A stretch of DNA of 64,000 nt from assembly GCF_016741815.1 (NCBI RefSeq), contig NZ_JAERRJ010000003.1, forward strand, positions 496,001-560,000, given 5' to 3'. This stretch comes from Nocardia acididurans. GTDB taxonomy: Bacteria > Actinomycetota > Actinomycetes > Mycobacteriales > Mycobacteriaceae. The stretch's first letter is position 1. Each line of letters opens with the position of its first letter. Position numbers and translations under genes: made by a program. The notes under the pieces were generated by a model. It was not told the origin of the DNA, did no database searches, and saw only the letters and a program-made list of their open reading frames with translations. Of this stretch, positions 1 through 6,509 are shown one piece after another.

Positions 1-453
1 GATGTGGGCGTGTCTCTGTACAGGCGTCTGATGGACAGCCTCAACGAAAACGAGGCTGAGCAGTTGATCTTTGATGTCTATGGGGGGCGCTACAAGGAGC
101 ACGGATTCAAAATTCCGGCGCTAATTCCGCAGGTCTACCTTCATTACGACCCGTACACTCTTCGATCCCGAGGCATCCTGAATGGCCCTTTAGCTCGCCA
201 GCGAATGGACTTTCTGATGCTGTTCAGCAACCGGCATAGAGTGGTCCTCGAACTCGACGGCCAGCACCATTACGCCGACGGCAAAGGAATAGCCGACCCT
301 ACTCGCTACGCTGCGATGATGACCGAGGACAGGCGTCTTCGACTCGCCGGATATGAAATCTACCGTTTCGGAGGAGCCGACTTCGTGAACAAGCAATCGG
401 CGCGAACATTGATAGCTTCCTTTTTCGACGAACTGCAACATCGCATGAGTTGA
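1..453 (+). CDS. Protein with Vsr/DUF559-like nuclease fold at its C-terminus (5' end outside window)
   Basis: The frame is open from the first base, so the gene probably begins upstream; the first in-window start would be a GTG at 4. The C-terminal half reads like the Vsr/DUF559 branch of the restriction-endonuclease fold: a strand with E-L-D-G-Q-H-H-Y, a conserved D, an R-rich helix and a closing G-Y-E-I-Y-R-F-G-G strand. Family members act as DNA nickases/endonucleases or sit in defence proteins; the substrate here is unknown. It is followed at 95 bp by a second nuclease-like gene on the same strand. The N-terminal part, about 60 visible residues, is not recognised. Confidence 0.6.
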   Translation, partial: DVGVSLYRRLMDSLNENEAEQLIFDVYGGRYKEHGFKIPALIPQVYLHYDPYTLRSRGILNGPLARQRMDFLMLFSNRHRVVLELDGQHHYADGKGIADPTRYAAMMTEDRRLRLAGYEIYRFGGADFVNKQSARTLIASFFDELQHRMS

Positions 454-547
454 ACGGCGAGAGTTGGCCGTCCACTGCCCCCCTGCTGCAGTCTGCGACT
501 AGAGTTCAATCCTGGTAGGTGATAGCAGCTCGGATAGAAGCAGAGAC

Positions 548-2014
548 TTGAACCCAAAGAAACGTGTTGGCCGGCGACCTCGTTCGTACTTGGTGGACAC
601 TCACCCTGATATCGCGGCTCAGTACCACCCGCGATACAACACGCTCGATCTTGAGACACTGGGCACCGGATCTAGCTCGAAGGTTTGGTGGTTCCACAGG
701 GCCAATGACGGGCAGATTCACGAATGGCCAGCCACCCCAGCGCATCGAACCTCTGGCCGTGGCTGCGCGGTATGCGCAGGCAAGCGAGTGCAGCCCGGTG
801 TCAACGACTTAGCGACCAATTATCCTGAGATAGCTAAAGATTGGCATCCCAGCCGGAACGAACTAACACCAAATGAGGTGTCGCCGGGCTCGGACAAGAG
901 AGTGTGGTGGCGCTGCAGTCGAGGCCACGAATACGAGAATTCGATCTCGAAGCGTACGGTAAGCGGCAGAGGTTGCGCCGTGTGCGCAGGGCAAACAGTT
1001 CTGAAGGGGCACAATGATCTCGCGACGCTGAATCCTGTCCTCGCTGCCGAATGGCATCCCGATTTCAATGGCGATCTCACTGCTTCTGACGTGACTGCCG
1101 GCACGGGGCGCCGCATCTGGTGGCTCGGTGAGTGCGGACATCCGTACACCGCTACCGTCGACCAGCGCCGCCGCGGGAATGGGTGCGCTGTCTGCGCTGG
1201 TCATCAAGTGCTACCAGGAGTGAATAACCTTGCCACCACTCATCCAGCTATCGCCGCAGAGTGGCACCCGCACCTCAACATTCCGCTCGCTCTCGACCAG
1301 ATGACCGCCGGATCCGAGTTGAAGGTGTCCTGGCTGGGTTTCTGTGGCCACACGTTCCAAGCCACAATCCACAGTCGTGCACTCGGAGGGATCGGCTGCG
1401 GTGTGTGCCACGGAACTCAAGTAGTAGGTGGCATAAATGATTTGGCAACTTACGCGCCAGCTGTAGCAGCCCAGTGGCATCCAAGCCTGAACAAGACAGA
1501 AGCCTCTGGTGTGTACTACGCGACACAGGCGCATGCATGGTGGAAATGCAGCTCTGGGCACGAATGGCGTGCAGTGGTCCGAACACGATCGGTCCATCCG
1601 AGAACCGGATGTCCCAAATGCTCGGCCTCTGGACCGGAAAAGGAACTACTCGCTGCTCTGGAGAACATATTTGACGAGGTCGAACACGATGCGCGCCTAC
1701 CCGTTCGATGGGGAGCATTCAGTCGCTCACGAGTCGATATCCGCGTTCACGCCAATGGTATAAATGCTCTGATCGAGTACGACGGTGCATACTGGCATCG
1801 CAACAAAATTGACAAAGATACCGAGAAAACCTTGGCCTTACTCCGAGCCGGATATCACATTGTAAGGGTGAGAGAGGGCGACCTGCCCGACCTAGTGCTA
1901 GATAGTCCGCGTCTGCTGCAGATTCGCAGACAAGCATCGAACACACTTGCTGAGATCGCGGCCTCGATCGCCGTATGGATAGAAAGTCAAACCCAAATAC
2001 CACCGTCGTTCTGA
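548..2014 (+). CDS. Five-repeat zinc-ribbon (DUF4379-like) protein with C-terminal Vsr-like nuclease domain
   Basis: The protein has 488 residues from a TTG start. It has five tandem units of about 65-70 residues (roughly 19-78, 87-149, 157-219, 227-289, 298-360). Each has a DLAT..P..A..WHP segment, a W-W-x-C-x-x-G-H-E-like strand and a closing G-C-x-x-C, so each can bind one zinc through C/H-C-C. Unit 1 lacks the first Cys. The last ~120 residues carry a Vsr/DUF559-type core: R-V-D-I-R-V near 395-400, I-E-Y-D-G-x-Y-W-H near 409-417, and a closing G-Y-H-I-V-R-V-R-E strand. This matches the treble-clef (DUF4379) repeat proteins with nuclease ends; biochemical roles are poorly known. DNA binding by the repeats plus cleavage is the likely reading. 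Its codon use is less GC-rich than the chromosome. The start is uncertain because no clear ribosome site is seen. Confidence 0.7.
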   Translation: MNPKKRVGRRPRSYLVDTHPDIAAQYHPRYNTLDLETLGTGSSSKVWWFHRANDGQIHEWPATPAHRTSGRGCAVCAGKRVQPGVNDLATNYPEIAKDWHPSRNELTPNEVSPGSDKRVWWRCSRGHEYENSISKRTVSGRGCAVCAGQTVLKGHNDLATLNPVLAAEWHPDFNGDLTASDVTAGTGRRIWWLGECGHPYTATVDQRRRGNGCAVCAGHQVLPGVNNLATTHPAIAAEWHPHLNIPLALDQMTAGSELKVSWLGFCGHTFQATIHSRALGGIGCGVCHGTQVVGGINDLATYAPAVAAQWHPSLNKTEASGVYYATQAHAWWKCSSGHEWRAVVRTRSVHPRTGCPKCSASGPEKELLAALENIFDEVEHDARLPVRWGAFSRSRVDIRVHANGINALIEYDGAYWHRNKIDKDTEKTLALLRAGYHIVRVREGDLPDLVLDSPRLLQIRRQASNTLAEIAASIAVWIESQTQIPPSF

Positions 2015-2224
2015 GAAATTCTTCAATCTGAGCCGTAGGTCCTTTCCTGCGCTGCAGTCATCAGACTCACGTCGAGATCGGACGCTGCGCGGGACAGCGA
2101 CCAGGACATCGAGATCCCAGGCGACCTGGGCTTCTGCGACCGGCCGAGGTCTGATGTCGCATGTAGCGCCCCCTCTCCCGGAGACGATCCACTAGTTGTC
2201 GGACCCATACGTCAGGATTGGACC

Positions 2225-3457
2225 ATGATGACGCCACTGTGGTTGTTCTCAAACGGCAGGCTCCGAGACAAACTCGAAATGCTGGGGCGGAGCGCGAGCT
2301 CAGAACTTCTCGGATGGGATGCAGACGAATTGCTGGCACTCCCTGAAGCCGACGTCATCGATCACTTGATCGATGTCGCAACCATCGTCTGTCCTGCGCT
2401 CGACCGCAATAGTGCGTACATGCTAGATCCACATGAGGTCGATCACCAGTTCTATGACTTCGGTCAGCCCTTCACGCGCCGCGTCACCCGGTTCGACCTG
2501 GTGGTCCCCTTCGACGGGAACCGGGAGGTGTTCACTCTGCAAGCGTCGACGTTTTCGACCAGTCAACCTGAGGCTGAGGTCCGAGACGGCCAGTTGCGGA
2601 TCTATGCATTTCCGAACGGCCAGGATGCTGCGGCCATCAAGGCGAACTTCGATGGTCAACTCGACAGGATCGAGCAACAACTCACGTGGAGTCGATCCGA
2701 CATCGAGGCACATCAGCGTCAAATTGAGACTGACGTTCCACGACTCGTCCGCGATCGGCGAGCGAAGCTTTTAGCCGATCGGGACCTGCACGCGAACATC
2801 GGCTTTCCGATCAAGCCCCGCGACGACGCTAGCACCTTTCGGATCCCCTTCCAGCGCCGCACCGTCACGCCCCGCAAACCAACCCTGTCAGCGGCAGCGC
2901 GCTTCACTCCCGAACCAGCACTGGGGCAAGCTGACTACGAGAACGCACTGGCCGTCCTTCAAAACATGCGGAACGCCTTGGAGCGAAGTCCCTCGACAAC
3001 CCATCACCTGGGCGAGGAACAAATTCGGGACCTGCTTCTCGTTAGCCTGAATGCCCAGTTCGAAGGCAAGGCCGCTGGCGAGGTGTTCAACGGCAGCGGT
3101 AAGACTGACATCCTCATCCGTGTCGAGGACCGCAATATCTTCATTGGGGAATGCAAGATTTGGAAGGGACCGAAGACCGTCACCGACGCGCTTGACCAAC
3201 TGCTCAGTTACCTCGTCTGGCGCGACACCAAAGCCGCCCTCCTTCTTTTCATTCGTGACTCAGACGTCTCAACGATCACTGCGAAGGCAGTGGCACAGGT
3301 CGAGTTGCATTCGAACTACAAGCGGCGAGGAAGCACGGCCGCCGAGGACCGGTACGACTTTGTGTTCCATGCCAACGGAGACACGACCCGAGAGATTCAC
3401 CTCGCGCTGCTTCCGTTCCTCATCGCGGGAAAGTCAAGGCCAGCTACCCAGATGTAG
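2225..3457 (+). CDS. PD-(D/E)XK nuclease-fold protein
   Basis: The protein has 410 residues. The C-terminal domain shows a restriction-endonuclease active site: G-K-T-D-I-L-I (Asp near 295), then I-G-E-C-K (Glu309-x-Lys311), preceded by a conserved Glu in L-G-E-E-Q (near 264) and followed by a Q-L-L-S-Y-L helix and a hydrophobic strand. The N-terminal ~180 residues are not recognised; the middle (140-190) is charged and helical. An ATG at 2225 follows an AGGA-like site. A 210-bp gap separates it from the zinc-ribbon gene. The nuclease fold is well supported by motif order; target and system are unknown. In this context a defence or element-maintenance role is plausible but inferred. Confidence 0.7.
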   Translation: MMTPLWLFSNGRLRDKLEMLGRSASSELLGWDADELLALPEADVIDHLIDVATIVCPALDRNSAYMLDPHEVDHQFYDFGQPFTRRVTRFDLVVPFDGNREVFTLQASTFSTSQPEAEVRDGQLRIYAFPNGQDAAAIKANFDGQLDRIEQQLTWSRSDIEAHQRQIETDVPRLVRDRRAKLLADRDLHANIGFPIKPRDDASTFRIPFQRRTVTPRKPTLSAAARFTPEPALGQADYENALAVLQNMRNALERSPSTTHHLGEEQIRDLLLVSLNAQFEGKAAGEVFNGSGKTDILIRVEDRNIFIGECKIWKGPKTVTDALDQLLSYLVWRDTKAALLLFIRDSDVSTITAKAVAQVELHSNYKRRGSTAAEDRYDFVFHANGDTTREIHLALLPFLIAGKSRPATQM

Positions 3458-3615
3458 TCTGCGTGGTCCACGATCTCGGTGTCGGTGTCGGTGTCGGTCC
3501 CGGTCGAGGCCACCTCACGCGGGATGCCACCGATAGAATTCGCCGAGAAGTTGGTTGCGCCTGTCGATTTAGCCGCTGCGCGACAGATCGCTGTGTGCTT
3601 TACGGATCCCATTAC

Positions 3616-4842
3616 TTAGGCTCGGATGCCCACCCGTTGACTCAAATCGCGTACATCGGAGCGCATGCCAGTCGGCGGTTTCTTCAGCAGGTCACGCAGC
3701 ATATCGCGGGCGAACCCGTTGTATCGGATCGTCTCTGGTGCGGTCTGTTCCGACTTCACCAGCATCGTCAGTGCTGCGGTGTCCTCGTCGCGTTGCATAT
3801 ACGCGCGGGCGACCTCGATGAGGTGGCGACCCCGACGGGGCACGGACACGATGTTGTCGGCGTCGATGGCGCGGGCCGCCCGCAGCGCCTCTCCGGGCTG
3901 GCGCAGTTCCACGCCGAGAGTTGTCGCGTGCGCGGCCATCACCGGTTGGGAGAAGCTGGTCTGGATGTGCCGATAGGTCGGGCCGAGCTGTTGGGCGATG
4001 CGGTCGGCCTGTTCGAGGCCGCGCCAGGCGTCGCCGGAGCGGCCACGCCGGCCATGGACATAGGCAATCTCGAACTCCAGCGCTCCGGCGATGCCGTGCC
4101 AATCATCGGGGGTATCGGCACGGTCGAGGTACGGCGCAATCTGGTCGATCGCGTTGCGGGCCAGCGCGATCGATTCCTCCCACCGCCCGGAATCACGCAA
4201 GGCTTGCACCATCGCCCAGGCACCGCACGCGATCACGTACGGGTCGTCGGCCTCGTAGCCCTCGTTCACCGCACGGTCGGCCACCATCCACACCAGCTCG
4301 GGCGCGGGCTGATAGGCGACATAGAAATCGGCCAGCTGATAGACCCCTGCCAGAGTCCGGCGCGCGGCGCGGCGATCGTCGGCAGTACGCGCGGCAGTCT
4401 GGGCGTCGCGGATCAGGCCCGGCAGCAACGCACCCAGTTGCGAACGATGATCAGGACTGGAATGACGGATCCGCCACGCCTTGCGCAGCCTCTCATCGAG
4501 ATGCTCGACACTCACCAGCCGATCGCTGGGAGTGAGGCGATAGTCGGTTAGCGCAGCCTGTACATCAGAGAGGGCGGCGTGACGCTCACCCGCGAACACC
4601 GTCACCGGGACCGCGTGATCGTCTCCGGTGAGCGTGGCGAGGTCGTCCAAGTCCAGGACGCGGGCGATGCGCAGCAGCAACTCAAGACTCGGCGTGCGTT
4701 GAATTCTGCCGTTCTCCAAGGCTTTCAACCATTCGCCAGACCGGCCGATCTGCGCGGCCAGTACGGGTCGCGCCATTCCCGCGCGTTCTCGGTACAGCCG
4801 AACGCGCTGACCGATCTGCGAGGGAGCTTCGGAACCGCTCAC
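3616..4842 (-). CDS. XRE-family transcriptional regulator with TPR-like C-terminal region
   Basis: This is a 408-residue regulator. The N-terminal Cro/C1 helix-turn-helix covers about residues 8-65 (I-G-Q-R-V-R-L-Y-R-E-R-A-G ... W-L-K-A-L-E-N-G). The rest is all-helical with TPR-like pairs, as in the ~400-residue Streptomyces/Nocardia XRE-TPR regulators that control mobile-element and conjugation genes. The start is placed at the GTG at 4842 because an AGGAGG lies 8 bases upstream of it; the next upstream GTG (4851) would overlap that ribosome site. It is divergent from the small-gene cluster at 5027-5808, and a perfect palindrome at 4897-4912 lies in the shared promoter region. Confidence 0.8.
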   Translation of the reverse strand: MSGSEAPSQIGQRVRLYRERAGMARPVLAAQIGRSGEWLKALENGRIQRTPSLELLLRIARVLDLDDLATLTGDDHAVPVTVFAGERHAALSDVQAALTDYRLTPSDRLVSVEHLDERLRKAWRIRHSSPDHRSQLGALLPGLIRDAQTAARTADDRRAARRTLAGVYQLADFYVAYQPAPELVWMVADRAVNEGYEADDPYVIACGAWAMVQALRDSGRWEESIALARNAIDQIAPYLDRADTPDDWHGIAGALEFEIAYVHGRRGRSGDAWRGLEQADRIAQQLGPTYRHIQTSFSQPVMAAHATTLGVELRQPGEALRAARAIDADNIVSVPRRGRHLIEVARAYMQRDEDTAALTMLVKSEQTAPETIRYNGFARDMLRDLLKKPPTGMRSDVRDLSQRVGIRA

Positions 4843-4896
4843 GGGGACCACCTCCTGGTCGTGGTGTCACGACAATCGCCAGCGTAACGGCATTGG

Positions 4897-4912
4897 GGGT
4901 ACGTTCGTACCC
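4897..4912. promoter_or_regulatory. Palindromic operator candidate GGGTACG-TT-CGTACCC
   Basis: A perfect inverted repeat with 7-base arms and a 2-base centre sits 55 bp upstream of the XRE regulator start and 114 bp upstream of the divergent small genes. Its position and symmetry suit a binding site for the XRE regulator. This is inference from sequence only. Confidence 0.4.
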
Positions 4913-5026
4913 GTTCACGGCGTCAGCCGGGCATACGTTCCACATTGCCCCGACGTCGGTTCGATCACCAGTCCCCGGCGTCGGGTGCACTCCAACACCG
5001 TTCCAGGGACATGGAGAACACCCGAC

Positions 5027-5203
5027 ATGGAAATCATCGTTGTCGCCACCATCATCGCGCTAGTGCTGGTTTTCCTCGCTGCTCACGCGCTGCCGGACGT
5101 CGAACGCACGCAGCGGCCGAAGCCGTTGACCGTGGCCGACATTCAAGCGCGCCTGGCAGCCGAACCACCACGCCCATATGTACCGATCAGCAGGGGGTGG
5201 TGA
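5027..5203 (+). CDS. Small single-pass membrane protein of the element
   Basis: The protein has 58 residues. The first ~20 residues form a hydrophobic helix (M-E-I-I-V-V-A-T-I-I-A-L-V-L-V-F-L-A-A-H), followed by a polar tail rich in Pro and Arg. The ATG at 5027 is chosen because GGAGA lies 10 bases upstream; a GTG at 4985 would add 14 polar residues. The next gene begins 3 bases after the stop, so the three small genes form one operon. It resembles the short membrane proteins found in actinobacterial integrative elements. No function is recognised. Confidence 0.55.
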   Translation: MEIIVVATIIALVLVFLAAHALPDVERTQRPKPLTVADIQARLAAEPPRPYVPISRGW

Positions 5204-5206
5204 GCG

Positions 5207-5464
5207 ATGGCGTTCACCGAACCCGAGGCGAAAGTCCTTGGCGCACTGTCGAACCTCGACCCGCCACACGCGCTGACCGTGCGGCAACTCTGCCGCGCGA
5301 CCCTACTGCCGGAGACCTCGGTCCATCGGGCGCTGCTGCGACTGTCGCGCACCGGGCTCGCGATGAGCACCCTGCAAGGTCCAGCACAGTGGCGCTGCAC
5401 CGACCGTGGACGTCTTGCGATCACCCGACCGGTGTACCGCGACTACGCAGGGATCCGACCATGA
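5207..5464 (+). CDS. Small winged-helix DNA-binding protein (MarR/Rrf2-like)
   Basis: This 85-residue protein is essentially one winged helix: an N-terminal helix (E-A-K-V-L-G-A-L), a helix-turn-helix (T-V-R-Q-L-C-R-A-T-L-L-P-E-T-S-V-H-R-A-L-type pattern) and a wing ending in W-R-C-T-D-R-G. Its stop overlaps the start of the next gene (ATGA at 5461-5464), so the two are translationally coupled. It probably regulates the element's own genes. The fold is inferred from pattern only. Confidence 0.55.
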   Translation: MAFTEPEAKVLGALSNLDPPHALTVRQLCRATLLPETSVHRALLRLSRTGLAMSTLQGPAQWRCTDRGRLAITRPVYRDYAGIRP

Positions 5465-5808
5465 GCAACTACGTGATCGGATTCCTACGACCGGCCGTGT
5501 CCGGCGACAGATGGGGTGAAGACGAGGCGCGGATCCACGCGCTTGCCGCGGAGCGCGGGTGGTCGGTGATCCTCGTGTACTACGGCGACCCGGACCGACC
5601 CGGGGGCGCGGTGATCAACCGCCTGATGAACCTCGCCTACAGCGAGCACGCCAACGGCGTGATCGCACCGAGCGCAGACCATTTCGAACCCGACGACATC
5701 GCAGCACTCGTCAAGATCACCGACGTGATCTGCACAGACACCGAAACCAAATACACCACCGCCAGTAACGACGGCCAGGACCAGACCGGGCTAGTCAACT
5801 GGCGATAG
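5461..5808 (+). CDS. Stand-alone protein resembling a degenerate serine-recombinase catalytic domain
   Basis: The protein has 115 residues. The order of elements follows a resolvase N-terminal domain: a first strand V-I-G-F-L-R-P, then S-G-D in the active-site turn, a helix with the Q-like position filled by E-A-R-I, the strand W-S-V-I-L-V-Y-Y-G-D-P-D, a G-G-x-x-I-x-R helix and the strand N-G-V-I-A-P. The R..S pair and the V-D-R-F/S-R motif of active recombinases are missing, and there is no recombinase or zinc-ribbon domain. It could regulate the full-length recombinase at 6510 or be an unrelated Rossmann-like protein. It is coupled to the winged-helix gene upstream by ATGA. Confidence 0.45.
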   Translation: MSNYVIGFLRPAVSGDRWGEDEARIHALAAERGWSVILVYYGDPDRPGGAVINRLMNLAYSEHANGVIAPSADHFEPDDIAALVKITDVICTDTETKYTTASNDGQDQTGLVNWR

Positions 5809-5837
5809 GCGTCACCCACCGCCGTGACCGCATCCAA

Positions 5838-5874
5838 AGCGCCCCAGGGACAAGACAATCGCCCCTGGGACGCT
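5838..5874 (+). terminator. Hairpin after the small-gene operon
   Basis: The arms AGCGCCCCAGGG and CCCTGGGACGCT pair with one mismatch around a 13-base loop, 30 bp after the last small gene. No T-run follows, so it may be a weak or factor-dependent terminator. The remaining 250 bp up to 6120 holds only the palindrome at 6019-6037 and presumed promoter sequence. Confidence 0.4.
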
Positions 5875-6018
5875 CTCCTGCGGCGACCGATCGTTACTGA
5901 ACCGTTTCGCACTGAAAAGTCGAAATCGGGCCCCTTCTCGGCAGTTAACAGGCGCGACACCCTATATGCCAGAACCCAGCGGATCCCGTGATTGATGCCG
6001 AACTTTGACCACGGAACA

Positions 6019-6037
6019 CGGAATTGCATCAATTCCG
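6019..6037. promoter_or_regulatory. Palindrome CGGAATTG-CAT-CAATTCCG upstream of the recombinase operon
   Basis: A perfect inverted repeat with 8-base arms and a 3-base centre lies about 85 bp upstream of the small gene at 6121. It is likely an operator for one of the element's regulators. It differs from the palindrome at 4897, so a second protein may bind here. Confidence 0.35.
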
Positions 6038-6120
6038 GTCTCATACGCGGATAAACGCGGGTTCTCCTGCCAGTACAGGGTGACGCCACTCCAAACGCCG
6101 AACATCCCACAGGAGCCCCG

Positions 6121-6339
6121 ATGGAACGTCCCGAACCCGGAAAACACGCCCCGACCGGTACAGAACCCGCCAAGCCACCTGCTCGTGACCGCGCCCACCA
6201 ACGCTGGCACATCGACCGAATCGACACCGAACCCCTCACCGCCACCCAACACGACCATGCCGTCACCCTCCTCGCCGACCTCCTCACCGCATGGATCCAC
6301 CGTCACCACACCGACAACGGCGAACGGAATGCCGCATGA
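6121..6339 (+). CDS. Small hypothetical protein preceding the serine recombinase
   Basis: This 72-residue polar protein is rich in His, Pro and Thr. The ATG at 6121 follows AGGAG with suitable spacing. The C-terminal half is predicted helical (H-A-V-T-L-L-A-D-L-L-T-A-W-I-H-R-H). It lies 170 bp upstream of the recombinase on the same strand, a position often taken by excision or copy-control proteins in actinobacterial elements. No family is recognised. Confidence 0.5.
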   Translation: MERPEPGKHAPTGTEPAKPPARDRAHQRWHIDRIDTEPLTATQHDHAVTLLADLLTAWIHRHHTDNGERNAA

Positions 6340-6509
6340 AACGCCCCGACCGAAATAGCCGCCACACCAATACATTCGAAAACCGATCGAGGGACAATAG
6401 GACCGGCGACATACCGAACCGAATCCCACACCCGAATTCCGTGCCGTCACAGGTTGTTTCAGATATCCACCTTTGCGAGAAACGTGTATCGATGGGAAGG
6501 ACCAGCAGC

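Noticed and set aside
3476..3498. TCGGTG hexamer repeats (about four copies)
   Set aside because: Short simple repeat in a 158-bp intergenic space; no function or associated feature is apparent.
6291..6509. N-terminal extension of the serine recombinase
   Set aside because: Upstream codons show no recombinase homology and overlap the preceding small gene; the ATG at 6510 has a ribosome site.
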